Shown: in pieces, positions 35,416 through 45,030 of the stretch | How positions within the stretch are numbered: position 1 is the stretch's first letter | How the letters are laid out: each line of letters starts with the position of its first letter | Assembly: GCF_018390575.1 (NCBI RefSeq) | Contig: NZ_JAHBCJ010000006.1 | Location: 62,001 to 126,000, forward strand | Length of the DNA: 64,000 nucleotides | From: Bhargavaea massiliensis | GTDB taxonomy: Bacteria; Bacillota; Bacilli; Bacillales_A; Planococcaceae | Direction: 5' to 3' | Program-made: the position numbers and the translations under genes | The notes under the pieces: model-generated | Database searches by the model: none | What the model was told of the DNA's origin: nothing | Seen by the model: the letters and a program-made list of their open reading frames with translations, nothing else

Positions 35416-36690
35416 TCAGGCGACGATGCCGCGTTTGTTTTCAAACTTCTTGTACGCTTCCTCATCCATGATCTTCTTGAGAATCCGGATGGTTTCATAG
35501 ACATCCTCGAATGAGTTATAGAGCGCAGCCGGCGCCAGCCGGATACCTTTTGGTGCCCTGAAATCAGGAATGACACCTTCCGCTTTCAGCGCACTGCAGA
35601 TACGTGCAGCCTCTTCATGCTCCAGATAGACATGGCCTCCCCGACGCCCATCTTCCCGAGGATTGGCCACCCTGAACCCGTGACCGTCCAACTCCTGGTC
35701 AACCAGATCCATCATGAAGCGAGTCAGCTTAAGCGACTTTTCCCGCAGCCGTCCGAGCCCCGCTTCTGCGAAAAGCTCCAGCGAGCCGGCAAGCGGTGCC
35801 ATGCTGAAAATGTTGGGGGTCCCCACCTGATAAGCACCTGCATGTGCAGCGGCAGTCATATCATGTTCCATATCAAACTGTTTTTTCTTATCTGAGCCGA
35901 ACCAGCCGGCAAGACCTGGAGCGGTACCGAAGTGGCGTTCATGGATGAAAAGCCCTCCTGTCGAGCCCGGACCGCCGTTCAGATATTTATAGGTGCACCA
36001 GAAGGCGAAGTCGGCGTCCCAATCATGAAGGGCATGCTCCATCGCACCGACCGAGTGGCAGAGGTCAAATCCGATCAGGATTCCGTGCCGGTGCGCTGCT
36101 TCCGTCAGTGCCGGCATGTTGAGGACCTGGCCGCTCCGGTAAAGGACCGATGGCAGAATGGCGACTGCTATTTCATCCGACATGGCACTAATGATGTCCT
36201 CTTCTTCGATCAGATGGCCGTCGCGGCTTTTCACGCTGACCAGATGGAGTTCCGGATCCAGCCCATGGAGCTCCAGCTGGCTTTTGATCGCGTAAATATC
36301 GCTCGGAAAATTGAGATCGTCCGCGAGGATCTTCGTCCTCTTCCCTTCAGGCCGGAAGAATGTCGCCAGAATCTGATGAAGATTGGACGTGGTCGACCCG
36401 GTCATCATGACTTCCTCTGCCTTCGCCCCTACAAACGGCGCCATTTTGGCCGAAAGCTCTTCTGGGAGATAGAACCACGGACGCTCTCCTCCCGTCCAGC
36501 CGTTGATGCCGTGCGCCTTCCATGAATCCATGAGGCTGATTAGCGCCTTCTCTGCCCGGCGGGACATCAGGCCCAGTGAATTACCATCCATATAAATCGT
36601 TTCCGGCTGTATGTAAAATTCCTTGCGAAAGTCTTGCAGGCTGTCCTGACGGTCAAGCTCCCTTGCCTCTTCCAAACTTTTTTGCCCCAT
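35416..36690 (-). CDS. kynU: Kynureninase
   Basis: This 424-residue PLP enzyme cleaves kynurenine to anthranilate and alanine. It shows [25 protein letters not shown], a [13 protein letters not shown] stretch with the cofactor-binding Asp, and the Schiff-base Lys in [26 protein letters not shown]. The start ATG 36690 has AGGAGG eight bases upstream; the longer frame adds 29 residues without support. It is the first gene of the kyn operon. No anthranilate degradation gene is nearby, so the anthranilate may be reused for tryptophan or secreted. Confidence 0.95.
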   Translation of the reverse strand: MGQKSLEEARELDRQDSLQDFRKEFYIQPETIYMDGNSLGLMSRRAEKALISLMDSWKAHGINGWTGGERPWFYLPEELSAKMAPFVGAKAEEVMMTGSTTSNLHQILATFFRPEGKRTKILADDLNFPSDIYAIKSQLELHGLDPELHLVSVKSRDGHLIEEEDIISAMSDEIAVAILPSVLYRSGQVLNMPALTEAAHRHGILIGFDLCHSVGAMEHALHDWDADFAFWCTYKYLNGGPGSTGGLFIHERHFGTAPGLAGWFGSDKKKQFDMEHDMTAAAHAGAYQVGTPNIFSMAPLAGSLELFAEAGLGRLREKSLKLTRFMMDLVDQELDGHGFRVANPREDGRRGGHVYLEHEEAARICSALKAEGVIPDFRAPKGIRLAPAALYNSFEDVYETIRILKKIMDEEAYKKFENKRGIVA

Positions 36691-36877
36691 CTCATGACCT
36701 CCTCTGCTATTTAATCCGACTGTACGGCAATGTCCCGGGCCATGCAAGCGCTTTCCAATAACAAGGTTATTTTTCACCCATATAATTGTTGTAGAATCTT
36801 TAGATAATTACCGTGTGATTTGGCTTCGGGCGTGTTAGAATAAAGCCATTCAATTTTCAAAAAAGGTCGTGTTATAA

Positions 36878-38146
36878 ATGCCAGCTACAAATGAACGGAC
36901 AAAACTGCTGCACGTGGAGGATATCCTCATCGCCTACCAGAAGCTGAAGGAAGTCGTCGAGCACACTCCCCTTCAGCTGAACAAACGGCTTTCCGAAAAG
37001 TATGACTGCCGGATATACGTCAAGCGCGAAGACCTTCAGCACGTCCGGTCGTTCAAGCTCCGGGGCGCCTACTACAAAATCAAATCTGTTGAACAGGAAG
37101 CCCGCGAAAAAGGAGTCGTCTGCGCAAGTGCAGGGAACCATGCCCAGGGCGTCGCCTATGCATGCGCCGAACTCGGCATCGAGGGGAAAATCTTCATGCC
37201 GCAGACCACGCCGAAGCAGAAAATCAACCAGGTAAAAATGTTCGGGCGTGACCAAGTGGAAATCATCCTGACCGGGGATACGTTCGACGAATCATCTGCC
37301 CACGCTCTGGCCTATAAGGAGGAGCATGGCCAATTGTTTATCCATCCGTTTGACGATCCTGTCCTGATGGCCGGACAGGGAACGGTAGCAGTTGAAATCC
37401 TGAATGACATCGAAGAGCCCGCGGACTTCGTTTTCGCATCCATCGGCGGAGGAGGCCTGATGTCAGGGATTGCCACCTATATCAAGAACGTTTCTCCGCA
37501 GACGAAAATGATTGGCGTGGAGCCCGCGGGCGCCGCCAGCATGAAAGCTTCCCTTGAGAGCGGACAGGTCACCGCACTTGATTCCATCGACAAGTTCGTC
37601 GACGGGGCTGCCGTCCAGAGACCGGGAACCCTTACTTACGAAATCTGCAGCGAGTATGTGGACGAAATCCTCCCTATTCCAGAAGGCAAGGTATGCACCG
37701 CAATCCTTGATCTTTACAATGAGCATGCCATCGTAGCCGAGCCGGCCGGGGCATTACCGATCGCGGCGCTTGATGAATACAAAGATGAAATCAGAGGAAA
37801 AACGGTCGTCTGTGTGATCAGTGGAGGCAACAACGACATCAGCCGCATGCAGGAGATCAGGGAAAAATCCCTCATACATGAAAGACTTCTCCATTACTTC
37901 ATCCTCGATTTTCCGCAGCGTGCCGGTGCGCTGCGACAGTTTCTCGACAGCGTACTCGGACCCGATGATGACATCACAACGTTCGAATATACTAAGAAAA
38001 ACAACAAGGAAAACGGGCCGGCCCTCATTGGGATCGAAATCAAGCACCGGGAAGACTACTCGGGCCTGATCGAACGCATGGACACCCTCGGCTTCCCTTA
38101 TAAAGAACTGAATAAAGACAGCTACCTGTTCGGCCTGCTGATCTGA
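36878..38146 (+). CDS. ilvA: Threonine ammonia-lyase (threonine deaminase)
   Basis: This 422-residue PLP enzyme converts threonine to 2-oxobutyrate and ammonia at the head of isoleucine synthesis. The Schiff-base Lys is in HVRSFKLRGAYYK (about residue 62); the phosphate-binding loop is SIGGGGLMSG. A single ACT-like regulatory domain closes the protein (FILDFPQRAGALRQFLDSVLG ... GIEIKHREDYSGLIERM), the short form typical of Bacilli, so isoleucine feedback is expected. AAAAAAGGT precedes the ATG. It is monocistronic, divergent from kynU. Confidence 0.94.
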   Translation: MPATNERTKLLHVEDILIAYQKLKEVVEHTPLQLNKRLSEKYDCRIYVKREDLQHVRSFKLRGAYYKIKSVEQEAREKGVVCASAGNHAQGVAYACAELGIEGKIFMPQTTPKQKINQVKMFGRDQVEIILTGDTFDESSAHALAYKEEHGQLFIHPFDDPVLMAGQGTVAVEILNDIEEPADFVFASIGGGGLMSGIATYIKNVSPQTKMIGVEPAGAASMKASLESGQVTALDSIDKFVDGAAVQRPGTLTYEICSEYVDEILPIPEGKVCTAILDLYNEHAIVAEPAGALPIAALDEYKDEIRGKTVVCVISGGNNDISRMQEIREKSLIHERLLHYFILDFPQRAGALRQFLDSVLGPDDDITTFEYTKKNNKENGPALIGIEIKHREDYSGLIERMDTLGFPYKELNKDSYLFGLLI

Positions 38147-38150
38147 TTCT

Positions 38151-38184
38151 GCTGCTGTCCGGCGATGCCGGGCAGCTTTTTTTC
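38151..38184 (+). terminator. Terminator of ilvA
   Basis: GCTGcTGTCCGGC pairs with GCCGGGCAGC around GAT and is followed by seven T. Confidence 0.85.
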
Positions 38185-38193
38185 GTGGCCGGA

Positions 38194-38766
38194 TCAGCTC
38201 ACATCAATTTTGCTTTTGACGAGCGCCATGTCCTCGAGAAATAGCTGATAGAGATTAGGGCGGCGCCTGACGGCCAATGGATGATAGGCAACGGTTGTGG
38301 AATAGCCGTTTACATCATACCAACTGCCCCGCAGTCCCTTGACGTCCAGGTCGGAATCCCCGAAAAACGATTGCACGGCAACATTGCCGAGACAGAGAAT
38401 CAGTGCCGGCCGGTGATTTCGCAGCTGTTCATCCAAATGCCGGTGCATACAAATGTCTCTCGTCTTTTCTTTATCATATTTCCTGATAGGCCTTCTCTTT
38501 AAAATATACGTCACATAAAACAACTTGCTGTCCAATCCGGTTTCATGAATGGCCTGTTGCAAAGTCTGGCGGGTTCCGCATACGAACGGATTGCCTTCCC
38601 GGTCTTCCCGTGCCCCCGGGTTGTCGAGAATCACTATGATGGGAGCTTCGGGATTCCCTTCTCCCCATACCATCCTCGTCCCCTGCTGATCAAGCCCGCA
38701 TTCTCTGCAATCTCGTTCCCCCGGCGGAACAGGGTCTTCCGGCCAGATCCTTGGACAAAATGACAT
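38194..38766 (-). CDS. Uracil-DNA glycosylase family protein (family 4-like)
   Basis: This 190-residue protein resembles Fe-S uracil-DNA glycosylases. Two Cys near the N-terminus (CRECGLDQQGTRMVWGEGNPEAPIIVILDNPG) and further Cys in FVCGTRQ and DICMHRHL could hold a 4Fe-4S cluster. The GEGNPxAxxxxxxxxPG motif (here with an Asp-Asn-Pro-Gly end) binds uracil, and TTVAYHPLAVRRRP is the HPxxx loop that holds DNA. It would remove uracil from damaged DNA. I prefer ATG 38766, which gives AAGGGG a nine-base spacing; the ATG three codons upstream abuts that site. It is divergent from the UvrA paralogue, another DNA-repair-like gene. Confidence 0.82.
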   Translation of the reverse strand: MSFCPRIWPEDPVPPGERDCRECGLDQQGTRMVWGEGNPEAPIIVILDNPGAREDREGNPFVCGTRQTLQQAIHETGLDSKLFYVTYILKRRPIRKYDKEKTRDICMHRHLDEQLRNHRPALILCLGNVAVQSFFGDSDLDVKGLRGSWYDVNGYSTTVAYHPLAVRRRPNLYQLFLEDMALVKSKIDVS

Positions 38767-38847
38767 CTTTCTCATCCCCTTCCCGATAGTGTACAGTACC
38801 CCATAAGGGACAAATTATTTAAATGATTGCCTTGAAGGAGTGTCACC

Positions 38848-41112
38848 ATGCCAGCTGCCAGCCAGGAATTCATCCGAATCGTGGATGCAAGTGAAAATAA
38901 CCTGAAAAACGTTTCAGTGGATTTGCCAAAAAAGAAAATCACCGTTTTCACCGGCGTCTCCGGTTCCGGAAAATCTTCTCTCTGCCTGGATACCATCGCC
39001 GCTGAATCCCGCCGCGAACTAAATGAGACGTTTCCAAGTTTCGTCCAGCAATACCTTCCGAAGTACGGCAGGCCACGGGTCGGCAGGATCGAGAACCTGC
39101 CAGTGACCATCATCCTCGATCAGAAGAAACCTGCTCAAAATTCACGCTCGACAGTCGGGACTTACACGGATATCTACGCCCAGCTCCGGCTGCTTTACTC
39201 TCGTGCCGGCCAGCCGTTCATCGGCTACTCCGACGCCTTTTCCTTTAACCACCCATCCGGCATGTGTCCGAGGTGTGAAGGTATCGGAGAAGTGACGGAC
39301 CTGGATGTCCATAGGCTGATCGACTTCGATAAGTCGCTGAATGATGAAGGAGTCATCAACTTCCCCGCCTTTACCACTGGCGCGTGGCGGTGGAAACGGT
39401 ACGCCTACAGCGGGCTGTTTGATCTGGACAAGAAAATCCGCGACTATTCTCCGGAAGAATTGGAGCTGTTCCTTTACTCCCCGCAGATCAAGCTCAAGAA
39501 TCCGCCGGATAACTGGCCCAAATCCGCCAAGTTCGAAGGGATCGTCCCCCGCATGTACCGGAGCGTCATCACCCAAAAAGAGGGCAAACGCCACCAGAAG
39601 CTGCTTGATCAAATGGTGACGACTTACCAATGCCCGGAATGCGACGGCACCCGGGTCAATGAAAAAGTCCGGAGTTGTAAAATCCTTGGCAAAAGCATCG
39701 CCGACGTCGTAGCCATGCCCATTGAGGAGACCGTCCCATTTATCCGTTCCATCACCGATCCGGTGGCAAGCGAACTCAATAAGGAATTGGAACTTCGGCT
39801 TCGCGCGCTGGTCGATATCGGTCTTGGTTATCTGACACTCAGCCGAGGCATCAGCACCTTGTCCGGGGGTGAAGCACAGCGGACAAAAATCGCGAAATAC
39901 ATCAACTCCTCCCTGACCGATATGGTTTACGTATTTGACGAGCCAAGTGCCGGACTTCATCACTCTGACATCAGACGCCTGATCAAATCACTGTTGAAGC
40001 TGCGGGACCATGGGAATACCGTACTGATTGTCGAGCATCATCCCGAAATCATCAGGCTGGCGGATTACGTCATCGACATGGGACCGCATGCCGGCGAACA
40101 TGGCGGTGAGGTAGTTTTTACCGGGAGCTACACGGACCTTCTGGCATCCGGCACGATGACCGGCCGGTCCCTGCGGCAGTCTGTTCCTCTGAACACCCAT
40201 CCACGGAAGCCTTCGGGATGGCACCGCCTTGAACAGGCTTCGCTGCACAATCTGAAAGATGTCATGGTTGACCTCCCATTAGGGGTACTCACCGTGATTG
40301 CCGGCGTTGCCGGATCCGGAAAAAGTTCATTCATGCAGCTATTCGAGCAGGATTGGACAGGCCCGATCGTCTCCATCAGCCAGAAAGCCATCGGAGCCAC
40401 ATCCCGCTCGACACCGGCAACCTATCTGGACATCTCCGATGACATCCGGAAACGGTTTGCCAAAGAAACCGGTGCGCCAGCCTCCCTGTTCAGCTTTAAT
40501 TCCAAAGGGGCCTGCCCTGCCTGCGGCGGAAAAGGCATCATCGTGACCGGCATGCATTTTATGGACCCGATCGAAACAGTCTGTGAAGTGTGTGATGGCA
40601 CCCGGTATGCATCCGAAGTACTTCAGTACCGGGTGGACGGAAAGTCGATTGCCGATGTGATGGGCATGTCAGTACAGGAAGCCATCGTTTTCTTCGAGAG
40701 CGAACCGTTCAAGGAACAGCTCATCTCGCTTGATCGGGTAGGACTCGGCTATATCCGTCTGAACCAATCGATGTCCACCCTCTCAGGCGGTGAGCTGCAG
40801 CGGGTGAAACTGGCGAGTCATCTGAATGAGAAAGGTGTCGTTTTCATCATGGACGAGCCCACCGAAGGGCTCCATCCCGACGATACGCTAAAGCTGATGG
40901 ACCTGTTTCATCAGCTTGTCGATGAAGGAAACAGTCTGTTTTTGGTCGAGCATCGTCTGGATGTCATGAAGCAGGCAGATTACCTAATCGAACTGGGCCC
41001 CGGAGGAGGCAGTGCGGGCGGCAACATTCTCTTCACCGGAACACCCGAACAGCTTCTTAAAAGTGACAGGTCGATCACAAGAGCGTATGTCGAGGAAAGC
41101 CTGCGATCCTGA
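38848..41112 (+). CDS. UvrA-like ABC ATPase (UvrA paralogue, drug-resistance type)
   Basis: This 754-residue protein is a soluble tandem ABC ATPase. The two Walker A loops are TGVSGSGKSSL (about residues 33-43) and AGVAGSGKSSF (about 492-502); the signatures are STLSGGEAQRTKIA and STLSGGELQRVKLA; Walker B is VFDEPSAGLHH and IMDEPTEGLHP. Zinc-binding CxxC pairs occur in MCPRCEGIGE, CPECDGTR, CPACGGKG and CEVCDGT. It is about 200 residues shorter than true UvrA and seems to lack the UvrB-binding region, as in the class II UvrA/DrrC group linked to resistance against DNA-intercalating drugs. GAAGGAG precedes the ATG. A broken P-loop gene follows after 13 bases. Confidence 0.9.
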   Translation: MPAASQEFIRIVDASENNLKNVSVDLPKKKITVFTGVSGSGKSSLCLDTIAAESRRELNETFPSFVQQYLPKYGRPRVGRIENLPVTIILDQKKPAQNSRSTVGTYTDIYAQLRLLYSRAGQPFIGYSDAFSFNHPSGMCPRCEGIGEVTDLDVHRLIDFDKSLNDEGVINFPAFTTGAWRWKRYAYSGLFDLDKKIRDYSPEELELFLYSPQIKLKNPPDNWPKSAKFEGIVPRMYRSVITQKEGKRHQKLLDQMVTTYQCPECDGTRVNEKVRSCKILGKSIADVVAMPIEETVPFIRSITDPVASELNKELELRLRALVDIGLGYLTLSRGISTLSGGEAQRTKIAKYINSSLTDMVYVFDEPSAGLHHSDIRRLIKSLLKLRDHGNTVLIVEHHPEIIRLADYVIDMGPHAGEHGGEVVFTGSYTDLLASGTMTGRSLRQSVPLNTHPRKPSGWHRLEQASLHNLKDVMVDLPLGVLTVIAGVAGSGKSSFMQLFEQDWTGPIVSISQKAIGATSRSTPATYLDISDDIRKRFAKETGAPASLFSFNSKGACPACGGKGIIVTGMHFMDPIETVCEVCDGTRYASEVLQYRVDGKSIADVMGMSVQEAIVFFESEPFKEQLISLDRVGLGYIRLNQSMSTLSGGELQRVKLASHLNEKGVVFIMDEPTEGLHPDDTLKLMDLFHQLVDEGNSLFLVEHRLDVMKQADYLIELGPGGGSAGGNILFTGTPEQLLKSDRSITRAYVEESLRS

Positions 41113-41125
41113 AGGAGGTACAGAT

Positions 41126-41618
41126 ATGGAGCTGATTCTGGTCACCGGTCCCCAAGCCGTCGGTCAAATGACGGTTGGCAGAGAACCGGAAAAACATATG
41201 GATGCGCAGCTTCTCTATAATCACCAGACAATCGATTTGTTCGCACGATTTCTCGGGTACACAAAAGAAGCGTTTCGCCTGTCAGATGAAACAAGGAAGA
41301 ACCTGTTTCGTGCAGTTCTTTCAAGCGGGCGGCAGTGTCTTTTATGTTGAGCTGGAGGCTTCTCTGGACATTCGTCTTGAAAGGAATGTCGGAGAGGACC
41401 GGCTGCTGGCCAAACCGTCCAAACGTGATCTTGGATTCTCCAAAAATGAGTTGCTGGATACTCATAGGAAACATCGGCTGAATTCGAAAACCGGCGAAGT
41501 AGAGCGGCTCCTCCCGGACATCCATTATCTGAGGATTGACAGTACGTTACTAACAGCAGCAGAAACAGCAGCCGCCATCAAACGGTGGATTAACGATACT
41601 TCCAAACAGCAAGCATAG
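41126..41618 (+). pseudogene. P-loop nucleotide-kinase-like protein, internal deletion
   Basis: The frame starts well (GGAGG, then MELILVTGPQAVGQMTVGREPEKHM), a type of small shikimate-kinase-like AAA protein common in Bacilli. The phosphate loop should read AVGKM, but the Lys is Gln (CAA). After RKNLFRA the frame shifts and about 40 residues are missing, since the downstream frame resumes at FFQAGGSVFYVELEASLDIRLERNVGEDRL, which belongs to the same family, and runs to TAG 41618. With the catalytic Lys lost and an out-of-frame deletion, it cannot be functional. It lies 13 bases downstream of the UvrA paralogue. Confidence 0.8.
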
Positions 41619-41619
41619 A

Positions 41620-41654
41620 AAAACGGACCTCTCATTTTTTGGGAGGTCCGTTTT
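41620..41654. terminator. Bidirectional terminator between the P-loop remnant and fhs
   Basis: AAAACGGACCTC pairs with GAGGTCCGTTTT around an 11-base T-rich loop. Confidence 0.85.
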
Positions 41655-41662
41655 ATGCGTGT

Positions 41663-43342
41663 TTACATCAGGCCGACCGCATTACCATCATGGTCGACGT
41701 CCATGCGCATGGCGGCAGGCTCTTTCGGAAGGCCTGGCATCGTCATGATATCGCCGGTCAGACAGACGATGAACCCCGCCCCAAGTTTCGGGATCAGTTC
41801 ACGGATGGTAATCGTGAATCCTTCCGGACGTCCGAGTACAGAAGGATTGTCAGTGAACGAGTACTGGGTCTTCGCCATGCAGACCGGCAGGATGTCCCAG
41901 CCCCGCTTCCTGATGTCGGCCAGCTGCTTTTGTGCACGGTCTGTGAAGTTAACCCCTGCCCCACCGTAAACTTTTGTGACAACGGCAGCCACTTTATCTT
42001 CGAAAGCATCGAGTTCGTCATACACCGGGGCAAACTGGTTGCCATCCCCGATCTGCTCCAGAACAAGACGGGCGACATTGGTACCGCCCTCTCCGCCTTT
42101 AGCCCACACATCGGCCAGCGCTGCCCGGACACCATGTTCCCGGCAATAGTCGAGAACCGTTTCGATTTCATCCTCCGTATCGGTGATGAATCGGTTCAGA
42201 GCAACGACCGGTTCGATGCCAAACGAGCGGATCGTGTCGATATGCTTTGCCAGGTTCGGGAGTCCTTCTGTGACCGCAACCGCATTTGAGCCGGAAAGGT
42301 CTGCTTTCGGAACACCGCCATGCATTTTCAGTGCCCGGACAGTTGCGACGATGACTACTGCATCCGGCTTGAAGTCTCCTTGGCGTGCCTTAATGTCCAT
42401 GAACTTTTCAGCACCCAGATCGGAGCCGAAACCGGCTTCAGTGACGACGATATCCGCAAGCCGTTTCGCTGTCATTGTTGCTGCGAGCGAGTTGCAGCCG
42501 TGTGCGATGTTGGCAAACGGGCCGCCGTGGATCAGCGCAGGCGTACCGCCGATCGTCTGCACCAGGTTTGGTTTGAATGCCTCTTTGAGCAGAAGAGTCA
42601 GTGCACCCTCCGCACCCAGATCACGGACCGTCACCGGTTCTTTTCCATACGTATAGCCGATCACGATGCGTGCAAGCCGCTCTTTCAGGTCATCCAGCGA
42701 CTTTGCCAGACAGAAGACGGCCATGATTTCAGAAGCTACGGTAATATCAAATCCATCTTCTCTCGGAATGCCGCCTGACGGGCCGCCTAAACCGACAGTC
42801 ACATGGCGAAGCGCCCTGTCGTTCATGTCCAGAACACGTTTCCAGGTGATCCTCCTCGGATCGATGCCTAGTGTGTTGCCCTGATGAAGGTGGTTGTCAA
42901 TCAGTGCGGACAGAGCGTTATTGGCTGTTGTGATTGCATGGATATCCCCTGTGAAATGAAGGTTGATGTCCTCCATCGGCAACACTTGAGAATAGCCGCC
43001 GCCAGCAGCGCCGCCCTTCATCCCCATGACCGGACCGAGAGACGGTTCCCGCAGGGCGACCATCGTCTTTTCGCCCAGCAGGGAGAATGCGTCGGCAAGG
43101 CCGACGGTCACTGTCGACTTTCCCTCGCCGGCCGGAGTAGGGCTGATCGCCGTCACAAGTACGACCTTTCCGTCCGCATCTGATGCCGGCAGCTTGTCCA
43201 CATCGATTTTCCCTTTGAATCGGCCGTATGGTTCAAGTGCTTCTTCCGGGATTCCTGCTTTTTCCGCAATCTCCCCGATCGGCTTTATTTCTGCGCGGCT
43301 CGCAATTTCCAGATCTGTCAGCGGTGTCGTCGTTTTCATCAT
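41663..43342 (-). CDS. fhs: Formate-tetrahydrofolate ligase
   Basis: This 559-residue enzyme activates formate with ATP to make 10-formyltetrahydrofolate for one-carbon metabolism. The P-loop is [16 protein letters not shown] (about residues 57-72), and [39 protein letters not shown] is the unmistakable family block. The C-terminal [27 protein letters not shown] is complete. The start is ATG 43342 (or the next codon, also ATG) with GGAGGGGGAG upstream; the longer frame reads through the ribosome site. It is monocistronic with a shared terminator. Confidence 0.96.
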   Translation of the reverse strand: MMKTTTPLTDLEIASRAEIKPIGEIAEKAGIPEEALEPYGRFKGKIDVDKLPASDADGKVVLVTAISPTPAGEGKSTVTVGLADAFSLLGEKTMVALREPSLGPVMGMKGGAAGGGYSQVLPMEDINLHFTGDIHAITTANNALSALIDNHLHQGNTLGIDPRRITWKRVLDMNDRALRHVTVGLGGPSGGIPREDGFDITVASEIMAVFCLAKSLDDLKERLARIVIGYTYGKEPVTVRDLGAEGALTLLLKEAFKPNLVQTIGGTPALIHGGPFANIAHGCNSLAATMTAKRLADIVVTEAGFGSDLGAEKFMDIKARQGDFKPDAVVIVATVRALKMHGGVPKADLSGSNAVAVTEGLPNLAKHIDTIRSFGIEPVVALNRFITDTEDEIETVLDYCREHGVRAALADVWAKGGEGGTNVARLVLEQIGDGNQFAPVYDELDAFEDKVAAVVTKVYGGAGVNFTDRAQKQLADIRKRGWDILPVCMAKTQYSFTDNPSVLGRPEGFTITIRELIPKLGAGFIVCLTGDIMTMPGLPKEPAAMRMDVDHDGNAVGLM

Positions 43343-43469
43343 GATCTCCCCCTCCGGGCTGTTGGTATCTGTATTATACTGCCCGGAGAGCACCCGCCGT
43401 CTTCAGACTTCTTACAAAAGAATGACACCTAAACTTTCTCCGGAGCATGGAATAAAGAAAACAGGAAGG

Positions 43470-44093
43470 ATGATTCCGATTCCGTTTGACTTGCCCGTAC
43501 AAATCGTGACCCATCCCGTACGTATGGAATCTCCAAAAATCGACTTGGTGTATCCGCAGGTGACCGGACTGGCCAACCCGGCAGCCCAGTCTGCGATCAA
43601 CCTGGAGATCGTGACCGAGTTCGCACTGCTCCTGCAGCAACTCGGTTACGGGAATCAAAACCTTGTCGAGATGACGGGGTATTATGAAGTGAAGACGAAC
43701 GAACGGGACGTGCTCAGCCTTCTTCTCGTCGTCTATTCCTTCACAGGCGGGGCTCATGGGCTGACGCTGGCCAAAGCATTGACCTTTGATGTCCGCACCG
43801 GAAAACGCTATCGCCTGGGGGACCTTTTTAAGCCGGACAGCGGATATACCGAAGTGCTGTCAGGTATGATCGGCGGGTTGATCAAAGAATGGGAAGTTCC
43901 GGAACTTGAACCGTTTGAGTCAATCTCTCCGGGCCAGGATTTCTATATGGCCGACCATTCCCTCACAGTGTTCTTCCAGTTGTATGAGCTGACTCCGTAC
44001 GTATATGGCTTCCCTTATTTTCCGATTCCCCTAAAATCGCTGGAGTCCATCATTGCGGATTCCGGGCCGGCATCATCTCTGCTCCCATTTTAA
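43470..44093 (+). CDS. DUF3298/DUF4163-type protein
   Basis: This 207-residue protein lacks a signal peptide. KIDLVYPQVTGLANPAAQSAINLEIVTEF in the N-terminal half and VYSFTGGAHGLTLAKALTFDVRTGKRYRLGDLFKPDSGYTEVLSGMI in the second half match the DUF4163 plus DUF3298 arrangement found in RsiV and PdaC-type proteins, where it is extracellular and may bind peptidoglycan or lysozyme. The absence of an export signal here is odd. The ATG at 43470 has AGGA three bases upstream; the frame is open further but overlaps the fhs promoter region. A strong terminator follows. Confidence 0.75.
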   Translation: MIPIPFDLPVQIVTHPVRMESPKIDLVYPQVTGLANPAAQSAINLEIVTEFALLLQQLGYGNQNLVEMTGYYEVKTNERDVLSLLLVVYSFTGGAHGLTLAKALTFDVRTGKRYRLGDLFKPDSGYTEVLSGMIGGLIKEWEVPELEPFESISPGQDFYMADHSLTVFFQLYELTPYVYGFPYFPIPLKSLESIIADSGPASSLLPF

Positions 44094-44130
44094 AAAGCTC
44101 CTTCCCCGGCGGGGACAGGAGCTTTTTCTT
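44092..44130. terminator. Bidirectional terminator between DUF3298 gene and esterase
   Basis: AAAAAGCTCCTtCCCC pairs with GGGGacAGGAGCTTTTT. It overlaps the stop codons of both convergent genes. Confidence 0.8.
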
Positions 44131-44731
44131 AGTATTTATTGTGATACCAATCGGCGGCCGCCCCGATTTCCGTGCGGGTCAGTGAATGGCCAAAGTTCTC
44201 CCAGTGGACGTGGACTTCTGCGCCTGCATCTTCCAGCAAGCTCTTCAGATCCTTTGCTTCTTCCATCGGGCAGATCGGGTCGTTGGTGCCCGCGCCGATG
44301 AAGACAGACGTTCCATTCAGGGGGGGAAGTTCTTTATCCCGGATCGGAACCATCGGATGGTGAAGAATTGCCCCTTTCAAAGCATCCTCGTAATGGAACA
44401 ACAGGCTTGCTGCAATGTTTGCACCGTTCGAGTAGCCGACAGCAATCACGTTTTTCCTGTCAAACCCATAGTCGTCTGCCGCCTGGCCGATAAAACTGTT
44501 CAGATCTTTCGTCCGCACGACCAAGTCTTCCAGATCAAACACACCTTCCGCCAGCCGCCTGAAAAATCGCGGCATGCCGTTTTCAAGCACCTCGCCCCGC
44601 ACACTCAGGATGCCGGCATCCGGATCAATCATGTTTCCGATCGGCAAGAGATCATGTTCTGTTCCACCTGTGCCATGCAGAAGAAGAAGCGTCGGTTTGC
44701 CTTCTTTGCCTTCCTGGTAAATATGTTTCAA
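44129..44731 (-). CDS. Carboxylesterase/phospholipase-type alpha/beta hydrolase
   Basis: This 200-residue cytoplasmic hydrolase begins at TTG 44731 (KHIYQEGKEGKPTLLLLHGTGGTEHDLLPI), which matches the family start; the frame is open for 96 more codons but they show no homology. HGTGG forms the oxyanion hole. The nucleophile Ser lies in VGYSNGANIAASLL, the acid in GTNDPICP, and the His in ENFGHSLTRTE. Related proteins act on small esters and are often found with ring-cleaving dioxygenases; none is adjacent here. A GAAGAAGGG site precedes the start. Confidence 0.82.
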   Translation of the reverse strand: MKHIYQEGKEGKPTLLLLHGTGGTEHDLLPIGNMIDPDAGILSVRGEVLENGMPRFFRRLAEGVFDLEDLVVRTKDLNSFIGQAADDYGFDRKNVIAVGYSNGANIAASLLFHYEDALKGAILHHPMVPIRDKELPPLNGTSVFIGAGTNDPICPMEEAKDLKSLLEDAGAEVHVHWENFGHSLTRTEIGAAADWYHNKY

Positions 44732-45030
44732 TCGGATCCCTTCTTCCTTATCTTGAATTAAAGATAATGCTAACAGGATTTCACTTGCAAGGAAAGTAAC
44801 TCGTCTTCTAAAAAACTTTAAAAAAATCCAACTTGAAATGTTTACTCCAAATCTTGCCGGGTAATCTAACAGTACAAGGCGAACACCACCAGATGCATCG
44901 ATTTGATTGCTGCAGAAGGTGGAGAACTGCACAGCCTTGTCGGAAAATTTGCTAGATATGACGAAGCTTTCTCTCGTCAACGCCACACGATCCGCTCGGT
45001 TCTGTCCGTTAATCCGCAAGACGAATCATC
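44732..45030. other. AT-rich non-coding stretch
   Basis: I find no gene here. The sequence between the esterase start and the tandem repeat has A-rich runs (about 44805-44840) and short weak open frames. It could hold a plus-strand promoter for the repeat element (TTTACT near 44840 and TAATCT near 44866, 15 bases apart), but this is weak. Confidence 0.4.
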
